Positions 16,741 to 24,174 are shown, counted from the stretch's first letter. The stretch: DNA of 31,561 bases from Nitrospinota bacterium (GCA_003506735.1 DNYS01000217.1:30836-62396), one strand, 5' to 3'. Notes: a model not told the origin generated them from the letters alone. Made by a program: numbers and translations.

Positions 16741-18245
16741 TCTCCGTACCCCGCAAGGCGCAACGCTTCGCGCGCCTCCTCGCGATCGTCGAATGGAAGT
16801 TGGCGATCCCCTACGATCTGGTATGTCTCGTGGCCTTTTCCCGCAATCAAAACGGTATCTCCCGCCCCGGCGTCGGCGATGATGCAGCGGATGGCCTCCC
16901 GCCGGTCCACGATGGCGCGCGCACGTTCTCTCCCCCCCTCGACCAGATCCGCCCCGGCCTCGACTTCGCGGAGGATAGCCCCGGGGTCCTCGGTGCGGGG
17001 ATTGTCGGAGGTCATGAACACCAGATCGCTCGATCGAAGCGCGGCGGCGGCCATGAGGGGGCGCTTTCTCTTGTCGCGGTCTCCGCCACATCCCATCAGC
17101 GTCAGCAGCCGGCCGCTCGTCACCGGACGGGCGAACTCCAGAACCCGCGCCAGGGCGTCCTCGGTGTGGGCGTAATCCACCACGACGAGAAACGGCTGGC
17201 CGAGATCCACCTTCTCGAAGCGGCCGGGAACGCTCTCCAGCGAGGCCGCCCCGCCGGCGATTTCTCCGAGATTCAGGCCCAAGACGAGACAGGCCGCCGA
17301 GGCGGCGAGGATATTGCTCGCGTTGTGATGTCCCGTGAGGGTGGTCTCCAAGCGCTCCCGCCCCTCCAGGCAAACCAGATCGAACACCATTCCGTCGGCG
17401 GAAACCGAAAGACCCTCGGCCCGCACGTCCGCGTCTCCGCTCAAGCCGAAGGTCCGCACCTCTCCCCCGGCCGCAGCCGCGATTTTTTCTCCGGCCGGAT
17501 CGTCGATATTGAGGATGGACACCCCGGGCGAAAATTCGGTAAACAGTCGGAGCTTGGCCTGAAAATAGCTCTCCATGTCCCCGTGAAAATCGAGGTGATC
17601 CTGCGTCAGGTTGGTGAACACGGCAGCAGCGAACTCGCAGCCCATAACGCGGTCCATCGCCAGTGCATGACTCGATACCTCCATCACGGCATGACTCGCC
17701 CCCGCCTCGAGCATCTCAGCGAGGTAATACTGAACGTCGGGGGCCTCCGAGGTTGTCCTGGGGTTTTCGACGATCCGATCCCCGACGCGGTAATGAATCG
17801 TGCCCATCAGCCCGGTCGTTCGCCCCGCCGCCCGGAGAATGGCGTCGATGAGAAACGCCGTGGTGGTTTTCCCATTTGTCCCAGTCACGCCCGCGAGCGC
17901 AAGGCTCCCGGAGGGATGTCCATAATAGGCGCCCGCGAGAAGTGCCATCGCTTCCCGGCTGGAGGGAACGAAAATCCGGGGAATATCGCCGGAGAGTCCA
18001 TCCACCTCGTGCTCCAGGACGAGAGCGGCCGCGCCCGCCGCCACGGCGGAGGCGGCAAAATCGTGTCCATCCAAATTGAGGCCCGGTACGGCGAAGAATA
18101 AATCCCCACGCACGATCCGGCGCGAGTCGAAGGCCATGCCGCTCACCCATGTGTTTTTTTCCCCGGCAATTCGCGCACCCGGAACGGCTAGCGCCAATTC
18201 GCCGAGTTCCATGGTTCGGTTCCGTGTCATCACATTCACGCTCAA
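16737..18245 (-). CDS. murE: UDP-MurNAc-L-Ala-D-Glu--meso-diaminopimelate ligase MurE
   Basis: Adds the third residue of the stem peptide. The 502-residue protein has AFDSRRIVRGDLFFAVPG at about 38-55, the P-loop VTGTNGKTTT at 120-129, the TTSEAPD segment, EVSSHALAMDRV at 189-200, TNLTQDHLDFHG, a lysine in YFQAKLRLF (K231) that fits the carbamylated lysine of Mur ligases, and DNPR at 414-417. DNPR is the established marker of meso-DAP specificity, so the organism probably has DAP-type peptidoglycan. Overlaps ftsI and murF by 4 nt each. Confidence 0.98.
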   Translation of the reverse strand: MSVNVMTRNRTMELGELALAVPGARIAGEKNTWVSGMAFDSRRIVRGDLFFAVPGLNLDGHDFAASAVAAGAAALVLEHEVDGLSGDIPRIFVPSSREAMALLAGAYYGHPSGSLALAGVTGTNGKTTTAFLIDAILRAAGRTTGLMGTIHYRVGDRIVENPRTTSEAPDVQYYLAEMLEAGASHAVMEVSSHALAMDRVMGCEFAAAVFTNLTQDHLDFHGDMESYFQAKLRLFTEFSPGVSILNIDDPAGEKIAAAAGGEVRTFGLSGDADVRAEGLSVSADGMVFDLVCLEGRERLETTLTGHHNASNILAASAACLVLGLNLGEIAGGAASLESVPGRFEKVDLGQPFLVVVDYAHTEDALARVLEFARPVTSGRLLTLMGCGGDRDKRKRPLMAAAALRSSDLVFMTSDNPRTEDPGAILREVEAGADLVEGGRERARAIVDRREAIRCIIADAGAGDTVLIAGKGHETYQIVGDRQLPFDDREEAREALRLAGYGE

Positions 18246-20089
18246 GGCGCCTGCTCCATCGATCGCCGGAGGGACGGAACGCCATGCAGAATGCTCCGCA
18301 CTTTTTCCGCCAGGCTAAACATTTTCTCGCTCAACGAAACCCTCTCGGGCCGGGGCGGACGGCTGGGCGGGAACACATCCTCTTTCAGGGCCACCACCCG
18401 TGCGCCCTTGGGCGGCACCCTGAGATAGCGCATCGTCTGCCATGCAATTCGCTTCCAGACCGGCGAGGCAATCGTCGAGCCCCATGCCGCTCCCCGGATA
18501 TTTCCCTCGTCGAACATTACGAGAAGCGCAATTCGGGGTTTTTCATAGGGAACAAATCCGGCGAAGGAGGTGACGAATTTGGTTTTGCTGTAGCCTTTCG
18601 CGCCCCGCTCGACCTTCTGGGCGGTGCCGGTTTTTCCGGCGGCCCCGTAGCCGGGCACTTCGGCGGACCGCCCGGTTCCGAAAGTCACCACCTTCCGGAG
18701 CAACGCCGCAAGCCGCCGCGACACCCGGGGGGAGAGGACCCGCCGCGGAGCTGGAAGCTCTGGCCGCAGAAGGACGCGCCCGTCTCTCTCGACCGCATCC
18801 ACGATCCGGGGTGTTCGCAAAACGCCACCGTTGGCGATGGCCGCGACCGCCATCACCAACTGAATGGGCGTTACGCCCACTTCCTGGCCGATGGAGATCG
18901 ACGCGAGCGAGGTGCTGGACCAGCGCTTCAGCGGCCGCAGGATTCCCCCGGACTCCCCCGGAAAACCGACCCCGCTTTTCGAGCCAAACCCCAAGCGGCG
19001 GGCCATTTCGTAAATATATCCGGCGCCCACGTCTTTCGCCATTTTATAGGTGCCAATATTCGAAGATTTCACGATGATCTCCTCGGCCGTCAGCCAACCA
19101 AATTTTTTTAGATCGTGCAGGACCATCCGACCGCCCCCGATGCGGTATTCCCCCTCTTCGGCGAAATAACGCTTGGTCAGTTTTCTGCCCGAACTCAGAT
19201 AGGCGGCCGCCGTGACGATCTTGAAGGTGGAGCCCGGCTCATAGACATTCTGAACGGCCGCCTGCTTCCAAAGAACGGGACTGTAGCGGCCATAGGCATT
19301 GGGGTTGAACCCGGGGACGGTGGCCATCGCCAGGATACGCCCGGTTGTGGGCTCTGCCATGACGCCGATCGCCCTGCGCGCTCCCGTCCGCTCAAGCTGC
19401 AGGCGAAGTTCTTTTTCGACGATGTACTGGATGACCTCGTCGACGGTGAGGCGAATGTCCGCGCCCGGCTCGAGCCGGTTGACGATACCGGCCTCGGGAT
19501 GCACCGACCGGCCCTTGGCGTCCCGCTCGATGCGAATCCGGCCGGGCCGCCCCTTCATATCCTTTTCGAAGACAAGCTCCATGCCGGCCAGTCCGTTGTC
19601 GTCCACGCCGACAAATCCAAGCAGAGAGGAGGCGAGCTCTCGTTTGGGATAAAACCGCCGGCTCTCGGTGACAAAACCCAGGCCGGGCTGGTTGAGAGCG
19701 AGAATCCTGCTCTTCTCACCGGGCGTCAGTTTCCGCCGGAGCCAGACATAGCGTCCCCACCGGCTTAATTTTCTTTTCAGCTTCCCGCGGGGAATGCCCA
19801 GAATTTTCGATAGCCTCCGGGCCGCTTCCGAGGGGTTTTCCACCTCCCGTGGATCCGCGTACAGAGAAGGCGCGTCCATGCTCACGGCCAGGGGACGCCC
19901 CCTGCCATCGAGGATATCCCCGCGCTTCGCGCGAACGAAGAGCGTGCGGCGCAACTGCCGGTCGGCATGGGCGACGAGGCGCTTGCGGTCGCGGATCTGA
20001 ATCATGAACAGCTTGACGACAAGTACGCCGAAACCCAGTCCGACGAGAACGCCACACACGATCAGGCGGGTAAAGAAGCCCTTCATCAT
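18242..20089 (-). CDS. ftsI: Septal penicillin-binding protein FtsI (PBP3, class B transpeptidase)
   Basis: A 615-residue bitopic transpeptidase that crosslinks septal peptidoglycan. Order: short cytoplasmic N-terminus, a transmembrane helix (about 8-30), a class B dimerisation domain starting at RAKRGDILDGRGRPLA, then the transpeptidase domain with the catalytic tetrad S287-T-F-K290 (in EPGSTFK), SSN at 342-344 and KTGT at 486-489. No PASTA repeats follow. Instead there is an unusual C-terminal tail (about 570-615) with PPSRPPRPERVS and a basic amphipathic stretch. Two ATGs head the frame; AGGA precedes them. It should act with FtsW encoded downstream. Confidence 0.96.
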   Translation of the reverse strand: MMKGFFTRLIVCGVLVGLGFGVLVVKLFMIQIRDRKRLVAHADRQLRRTLFVRAKRGDILDGRGRPLAVSMDAPSLYADPREVENPSEAARRLSKILGIPRGKLKRKLSRWGRYVWLRRKLTPGEKSRILALNQPGLGFVTESRRFYPKRELASSLLGFVGVDDNGLAGMELVFEKDMKGRPGRIRIERDAKGRSVHPEAGIVNRLEPGADIRLTVDEVIQYIVEKELRLQLERTGARRAIGVMAEPTTGRILAMATVPGFNPNAYGRYSPVLWKQAAVQNVYEPGSTFKIVTAAAYLSSGRKLTKRYFAEEGEYRIGGGRMVLHDLKKFGWLTAEEIIVKSSNIGTYKMAKDVGAGYIYEMARRLGFGSKSGVGFPGESGGILRPLKRWSSTSLASISIGQEVGVTPIQLVMAVAAIANGGVLRTPRIVDAVERDGRVLLRPELPAPRRVLSPRVSRRLAALLRKVVTFGTGRSAEVPGYGAAGKTGTAQKVERGAKGYSKTKFVTSFAGFVPYEKPRIALLVMFDEGNIRGAAWGSTIASPVWKRIAWQTMRYLRVPPKGARVVALKEDVFPPSRPPRPERVSLSEKMFSLAEKVRSILHGVPSLRRSMEQAP

Positions 20090-20125
20090 GGGCCCGTATC
20101 CTGGTCCAGGCGGAAGAAGATCGGC

Positions 20126-20143
20126 AGTATAAAATATATATTA
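20126..20143 (-). promoter_or_regulatory. Possible weak internal promoter element before ftsI
   Basis: The 51-nt gap between ftsL and ftsI contains an AT-only patch on an otherwise GC-rich background. On the minus strand it includes TATACT (20126-20131), five of six bases of a -10 box. I see no convincing -35 at the right distance, so this is a tentative call. Confidence 0.2.
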
Positions 20144-20491
20144 AGGGCGCCGGGCCGGAACCATTACATACACAATCTGGTCCGGCCTCGGAAAAACCAT
20201 CCCCAGCTTATTCCGGGCAATCGACTCAACCCGATCCAGCTGGCGGAGTGAACCGATTTCGACCCGGAGAACCCTGCGCTCCTGGGCCAAAACCTTGCGC
20301 TCTGCCTGCAAGCGAGCGACTTCGTAACCGATTCGAACCATCTCCAGATGCGGCCACACCAGGACGATGGCGCTGGCCGCCACCGCTGCGATACAAGCGG
20401 CGGTCCTGGAAACCGGGAGATCAAACTCCCAGTGGAACCGCGGACGACCCCGACCCCCTCGGCCGCGGACCTTCGTCCGGAATCCCATCAT
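20141..20491 (-). CDS. ftsL: Cell division protein FtsL-like (small bitopic coiled-coil)
   Basis: A 116-residue protein with a basic, glycine/arginine-rich cytoplasmic N-terminus (1-28), one transmembrane helix (about 29-47) and a periplasmic coiled coil (about 52-85, RLQAERKVLAQERRVLRVEI), followed by LDRVESIARNKLGMVFPRPDQIVYV, which is characteristic of FtsL. Sequence conservation is low in this family, so the call rests on topology, the C-terminal motif and its place between rsmH and ftsI. The second of two adjacent ATGs (20488) has better spacing to AGGAAA. FtsL forms the FtsQLB complex that activates FtsWI. Confidence 0.88.
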   Translation of the reverse strand: MMGFRTKVRGRGGRGRPRFHWEFDLPVSRTAACIAAVAASAIVLVWPHLEMVRIGYEVARLQAERKVLAQERRVLRVEIGSLRQLDRVESIARNKLGMVFPRPDQIVYVMVPARRP

Positions 20492-20495
20492 TTTC

Positions 20496-21422
20496 CTATG
20501 CGTCTTCGCGCTTCTCCGCCGCCCGGAGCTTCGCGCTCCGAGAACGGGAATTCGATTCGACCTCTTCCCGCGAAGGACGCACGACCTTGCGTGTCAGAAT
20601 CTCCAGGGAGCCACCTTCCCCGCGGCCCGCCGCCAGCTCCCGGAAAAGGTGTTTCACGATTCGATCCTCGAGCGAATGAAAGCTGATGACAACGATTCGG
20701 CCGCCGGGACGAAGGAGGTCCACCGCATCGCGCAGCGTTCCCTCAAGCGTATCCATTTCGCGGTTCACGGCGATTCGCAGCGCCTGGAAGGTCCGCGTAG
20801 CCGGGTGGATGCGCCACCTTTTTCCGCGCCCTCCGCCGCCGCTCCGAGCGGCGACGGAGACCACCACAGCGGCAAGCTCATCGCAGCGCTCCAGTGGCCT
20901 GCGCGCGCGGGCCCGCCCGATCGCCCGCGCGATGGCGTGAGATTTCCGCTCTTCTCCAAATTCGTAGATCAGGTTCGCGAGGTCTTTTTCCGGCAACGCG
21001 TTTATCAAATCGGCTGCCGTCGGGCCGCCGCTCTGGTCCATGCGCATATCGAGGGGGTCGGAAGAATCTATCCGGAAACCGCGGCCCGGCAAATCGAGTT
21101 GAATGGACGAAAGCCCGAGATCGAAGAGGACACTATCGACGGAGTCGAAGCCCTCCTGGGCGACAATTTTCTTGATCTCGGAATGGTGGGTATGATGCAG
21201 CCGGACGGAGGGCCCGAAAGGGGCCAGCCGCCGCCGCGCCAAATTTACCGCGTCTACGTCCCGGTCACAGCCGATCAGCACACCCGATGGCTGAATCGCC
21301 TCCAAAACCGCAAAACCGTGTCCCCCTCCGCCCAAGGTAGTATCTAAGGACACGGCTCCCGGAGCTGGTGACAGGAAGTCAAGGACTTCCCGAACCATGA
21401 CCGGAACGTGAGACGCGGTCAT
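20496..21422 (-). CDS. rsmH: 16S rRNA (cytosine(1402)-N(4))-methyltransferase RsmH
   Basis: SAM-dependent methyltransferase (formerly MraW) for N4 of C1402 in 16S rRNA. The 308-residue form starts ASHVPVMVREVLDFL, the family's usual N-terminus, followed by the SAM motif DTTLGGGGHG at about 27-36, GCDRD, LFDLGLSSIQLD, the FRIDSSDPLDMRMDQ block, and ISFHSLEDRIVKHLF near the end. ATG 21422 has only a weak purine leader. A TTG at 21503, in frame with a strong AGGAGG, would add 27 residues, so the start is not settled. Stop codon TAG. Confidence 0.95.
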   Translation of the reverse strand: MTASHVPVMVREVLDFLSPAPGAVSLDTTLGGGGHGFAVLEAIQPSGVLIGCDRDVDAVNLARRRLAPFGPSVRLHHTHHSEIKKIVAQEGFDSVDSVLFDLGLSSIQLDLPGRGFRIDSSDPLDMRMDQSGGPTAADLINALPEKDLANLIYEFGEERKSHAIARAIGRARARRPLERCDELAAVVVSVAARSGGGGRGKRWRIHPATRTFQALRIAVNREMDTLEGTLRDAVDLLRPGGRIVVISFHSLEDRIVKHLFRELAAGRGEGGSLEILTRKVVRPSREEVESNSRSRSAKLRAAEKREDA

Positions 21423-21534
21423 TCTCGTCTCATCGGTCCGATGCCGCCCATCGAACCGGCAGCCTCGCTCTATCGAATGGGCTCCCGCTATCGCAGCCAA
21501 CAAGCCCCCTCCTCATCAAGCTCTCCGCCAGAAT

Positions 21535-21990
21535 CTAAAACTCCAGCTCAATCAGGTCATCGCCCGAATCTTCTCCGGATTCGCCGATGCTCCCGGGTTC
21601 CTCTTCCATCATTCGATCCCATCGCTCCCGGCCCCATACCTCGAATTTATTTTCGAGTCCGACGATGACGGCTTCCTTGTCGATGGCCGCCGCCTCGCGC
21701 AGCCGGGAGGGCAGCAAAATTCGCCCCTGCTTGTCGATTTCAACCGGCACGGCCTTGCCGTACATTCGCCTCATGTGGGCGCGAACAGCAGGCCGGTGGG
21801 TGGGCAGGTCCTGGACCTTGTCCCCGAACCTCCTCTGCCACTCCTCCTGGGGGTATGCAAAGATGCACCCGTCCATATCCAGAAGAATGAGACGATCCCT
21901 GAAAGTGGCATTCAGATATTCCCTGAACCGGGCGGGGATACTGACGCGCCCCTTCGCGTCTATTGAAACCACATGGGAGCTAATCAACAT
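21535..21990 (-). CDS. mraZ: Transcriptional regulator MraZ
   Basis: A 151-residue DNA-binding protein built from two AbrB/SpoVT-like half-domains, each with the DXXGR motif: DAKGRVSIPARFR at about 11-23 and DKQGRILLPSRLR at 86-98. MraZ forms a ring and represses its own dcw promoter by binding TGGGN-type direct repeats. I chose ATG 21990 because the longer frame would run through the promoter. The protein ends in an acidic tail (about 128-150). The start codon lies 9 nt downstream of the nearest TGGGGA box. Confidence 0.96.
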   Translation of the reverse strand: MLISSHVVSIDAKGRVSIPARFREYLNATFRDRLILLDMDGCIFAYPQEEWQRRFGDKVQDLPTHRPAVRAHMRRMYGKAVPVEIDKQGRILLPSRLREAAAIDKEAVIVGLENKFEVWGRERWDRMMEEEPGSIGESGEDSGDDLIELEF

Positions 21991-21999
21991 GATTTGACT

Positions 22000-22025
22000 T
22001 CCCCACTGCTCCCCACATTTCCCCA
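22000..22025 (-). promoter_or_regulatory. MraZ operator: three TGGGGA boxes at 10-bp spacing
   Basis: On the minus strand TGGGGA occurs at 22020-22025, 22010-22015 and 22000-22005, each pair separated by 4 nt, so the period is exactly 10 bp. This is the known layout of MraZ binding repeats. The boxes lie downstream of the -10 element in the early transcribed leader, and the last one also supplies the Shine-Dalgarno-like GGGGA before the mraZ ATG. Confidence 0.85.
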
Positions 22026-22036
22026 CTAATGTTTCG

Positions 22037-22065
22037 TATATAACGTCTTCGCAAGGGAGTGTCAA
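22037..22065 (-). promoter_or_regulatory. Sigma70-type promoter of the dcw cluster (Pmra)
   Basis: On the minus strand a perfect -35 TTGACA (22060-22065) is followed by a 17-bp spacer and TATATA (22037-22042). Upstream of the -35 the sequence is A/T-rich and could act as an UP element. Transcription would begin near 22030, just ahead of the three MraZ boxes. Confidence 0.8.
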
Positions 22066-22214
22066 TACAAATATTCTAAAAATCAAGGAAAATCAACTGT
22101 TTTAAAGAATTTTTGTGCTGTCCGGCATATATAATTAATACCAACAAAAAACTGAAAAAAATCATATGTCACTATATATGTATATATCTTTCATTATTTT
22201 TCATTAAAATACTA

Positions 22215-22242
22215 TATACTGTGGTGTGGTAAAAAGTGGGGG
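22215..22242 (+). promoter_or_regulatory. Possible divergent -10 element and TGG box pair
   Basis: On the plus strand TATACT (22215-22220) resembles a -10 box, and TGGTAA (22227-22232) and TGGGGG (22237-22242) sit 10 bp apart, a layout similar to the MraZ operator on the other strand. No good -35 is evident. This is speculative. Confidence 0.25.
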
Positions 22243-22251
22243 AAAAAATTT

Positions 22252-22473
22252 ATGAGGAAAATAACCAGAACGTTTCAAGGGGAGATCGAAAGCAGAAATC
22301 GATTAAATAACCAAATAAAAAACGAAAGTCATGGAAATATTTTCGAGAGGACCGCCTCGAGGACCGCCTCAATACGGAAGATAACGGAGGATAGAATTCG
22401 GTTGAATCAAAAAAGGAAGAGAATCGATGTGCCTGCCTTGCTAGTTGCTCCACCATGCCGCCGCGAGCAATAA
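22252..22473 (+). CDS. Possible small divergent ORF, unknown function
   Basis: A 73-codon ORF on the opposite strand to everything else. GGGGGA lies 8 nt before the ATG, so a ribosome binding site is present. The product would be rich in R, K, N, E and I, with no membrane segment and a repeated RTAS from a 12-bp DNA duplication. I recognise no family. Its last 33 nt overlap the 3' end of the cobS-like gene antisense. Base composition is AT-rich in the first two thirds, like the intergenic island, which is what a chance ORF would also show. It may well be spurious. Confidence 0.15.
   Translation: MRKITRTFQGEIESRNRLNNQIKNESHGNIFERTASRTASIRKITEDRIRLNQKRKRIDVPALLVAPPCRREQ
22347..22370. repeat. 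12-bp tandem duplication
   Basis: GAGGACCGCCTC is present twice head to tail (22347-22358 and 22359-22370). Each unit has GAGG/CCTC ends that can pair, so the unit is also a small imperfect hairpin. It is GC-rich inside the AT-rich island. Confidence 0.75.
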
Positions 22474-23163
22474 CGCGAACGTTTCGATGACCTCTCCCGA
22501 AGCGGAATGGATATCTCCGCCCCACTGGCCCTCGCGGCTTTCGATGAAACGCCTGATCCCGACCGCTGCGGCGGCGGAGACGAGGGCGATAACGAGCCCC
22601 CCCCACCACCCGAAAACCAGGCACACCGCCAGGGTCCAGCCCACTGTGGCATAGCCCTCGTCAAGCGAGGCCTCATCGGGGATATAGGGGGCCGCTCCAT
22701 CACCGCCGCCCGCCTCCCGGACCTGGACCGCAAGGTAGGCCATTACGGCCCGGCCAAGCACGGGGGCCAGCAGTAAAGCCGACCACCGCCCCTCCCCGCT
22801 CAAGGCCAGCAGGGCGGCGAATTTCAGGAGAAGAATGGCACCGATCGCCAGCCCGCCGGAATAGGCCGCCCCCTTCGCCCCCTCCTTATCCCAAGCCAAC
22901 TGGCCCGCACACGAGGCGGCGGCGGTGAGCGGCCTTCCCCCCGTGAGGACGATCAGCGCAACGACCAGAATTCCATTCCTAATCGAAATGGGAAACACCA
23001 GGCTGAAAACAAAGTCCCCGGCGACCAGAATGAGTCCCAGAGCGAGGCCCACGAGGGGAAACCGCACGAGAGCGCTACGGACATCGTCCGCCCCGGGCTC
23101 TTCGGGCGGCGCGGGCCAGGGCAAAATGGTGAGAAAACGGTTGGCCAGGGAATAGGATTTCAA
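22441..23163 (-). CDS. CobS-like adenosylcobinamide-GDP ribazoletransferase homologue with altered active site
   Basis: A 240-residue polytopic membrane protein that aligns by eye with CobS, which joins alpha-ribazole to adenosylcobinamide-GDP late in cobalamin synthesis. Matches: N-terminal RFLTILPWP, RFPLVGLALGLILV (35-47), VLTGG (72-76), KGAAYSGGLAIGAILLLKFAALLAL, LLLAPVLGRAVMAYL, and the C-terminal GGDIHSASGEVIE. However, the acidic D-G-L-A-D-T-x-D-G block that normally follows LTGG is replaced by RPLTAAASCAGQL, so key acidic residues are missing. It could be inactive or have another function, so I leave the symbol empty. Start is TTG 23163 with GGAGAGGG upstream; no ATG fits. No other cobalamin gene is nearby. 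Stop TAG. Confidence 0.7.
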   Translation of the reverse strand: MKSYSLANRFLTILPWPAPPEEPGADDVRSALVRFPLVGLALGLILVAGDFVFSLVFPISIRNGILVVALIVLTGGRPLTAAASCAGQLAWDKEGAKGAAYSGGLAIGAILLLKFAALLALSGEGRWSALLLAPVLGRAVMAYLAVQVREAGGGDGAAPYIPDEASLDEGYATVGWTLAVCLVFGWWGGLVIALVSAAAAVGIRRFIESREGQWGGDIHSASGEVIETFALLLAAAWWSN

Positions 23164-23259
23164 GGAACCCTCTCCAAAGATAGGGTTGGTTCGAGAACCT
23201 CCGGGAACACATCCGGAACTCTTGGGGCCAATCCTACCAAATCCGAGAGGGATATGCGC

Positions 23260-24072
23260 TTAGAAGGAATTCTCTCCGGAGGGGAATATGCCGTCACGGA
23301 CCTCCTGGCAATACCGCTCCATGGCCTCCAGCGAGGCATTTCCGAGATCGGTATAGACCTTGACGAATTTCGGGGTAAAATCCTGGAACAAGTTCAACAT
23401 ATCGTGCGTCACCAGAACCTGGCCGTCGCAATCGGGCCCGGCACCGATGCCGATGGTGGGGATATCGATTTCCTGGGTAATGCGCGCGCCAAGGCAGGCT
23501 GGAATCCCCTCAAGAACGACACTGAAGGCGCCCCCCTCCTGGACGGCCACCGCATCGCGGAGCACCTGATCCGCCTCGGCCTCTTTTTTCCCTTGCACCC
23601 TGAATCCGCCGAATGCGTGAACGCTTTGGGGGGTAAGCCCCACGTGGCCCATGACCGGAATCTGGCATTCGACCAACGCCCGGATGTCGCCTAGCACGCG
23701 CTCTCCGCCTTCGAGCTTCACGGCCTCGGCCCCACCCTCGCGGATGAGCCTGCCTGCGTTGTAAATCGTATCGCGGCGGGTGACGCCGAAGGAGAGAAAC
23801 GGAAGGTCAGCCACTAGCAGGGCGTTCGGCTTGGCCCGGCTGACCGCCTTGGTGTGGTGGACCATATCGTCCACCGTGACGTGGGTCGTGTCCGGATACC
23901 CCAGCACAACCATGCCCAGGCTGTCTCCGACCAGGATGACATCCACACCGGATTCGTCCACGAGCTTGGCGATCGGATAATCGTAGGCCGTGAGAGAGGT
24001 GATTTTGGTCTTGCCCTTGCGGGCACGGATGGTTTTTGTGGTGATTTTCCTGCGCGTTGAAACTGTGCTCAT
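23260..24072 (-). CDS. panB: 3-methyl-2-oxobutanoate hydroxymethyltransferase PanB
   Basis: First committed step of pantothenate synthesis: transfers a hydroxymethyl group from 5,10-methylene-THF to ketoisovalerate, giving ketopantoate. The 270-residue protein has SLTAYDYPIAKLVDESG at about 26-42, VGDSLGMVVLGYPDTTHVT at 48-66 with the metal-binding aspartate in GDS, MGHVGLTPQSVHAFGGF, the VLEGIP glutamate region and IGIGAGPDCDGQVLV, all diagnostic. ATG 24072 follows GGAGGG at a good distance; longer upstream frames lack this. Its one-carbon donor links it to the neighbouring folate genes. Confidence 0.97.
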   Translation of the reverse strand: MSTVSTRRKITTKTIRARKGKTKITSLTAYDYPIAKLVDESGVDVILVGDSLGMVVLGYPDTTHVTVDDMVHHTKAVSRAKPNALLVADLPFLSFGVTRRDTIYNAGRLIREGGAEAVKLEGGERVLGDIRALVECQIPVMGHVGLTPQSVHAFGGFRVQGKKEAEADQVLRDAVAVQEGGAFSVVLEGIPACLGARITQEIDIPTIGIGAGPDCDGQVLVTHDMLNLFQDFTPKFVKVYTDLGNASLEAMERYCQEVRDGIFPSGENSF

Positions 24073-24174
24073 GGTCGTTCCCTCCATGAAGGTGAACGCC
24101 GAAAGGTCTGAAATCAAATTTTCAAACAACGACTCCACCGTCCGGGTCCCGGCTGGATCCCGGCGGTGAACCAA

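Larger units (their letters stand above)
22087..22440. other. AT-rich intergenic island between cobS-like gene and the mraZ promoter
   Basis: About 350 bp of strongly AT-rich DNA (many runs of A, T and TA repeats at 22125-22220) in an otherwise GC-rich window. It separates the folate/pantothenate genes from the dcw promoter. It contains a possible plus-strand promoter, box pair and small ORF, and a 12-bp tandem duplication, listed separately. I see no RNA gene or clear rho-independent terminator for the upstream cobS-like gene in it. Confidence 0.7.

Noticed and set aside
16800..18101. 433-codon plus-strand ORF antisense to murE
   Set aside because: Shadow frame; murE motifs account for the conservation.
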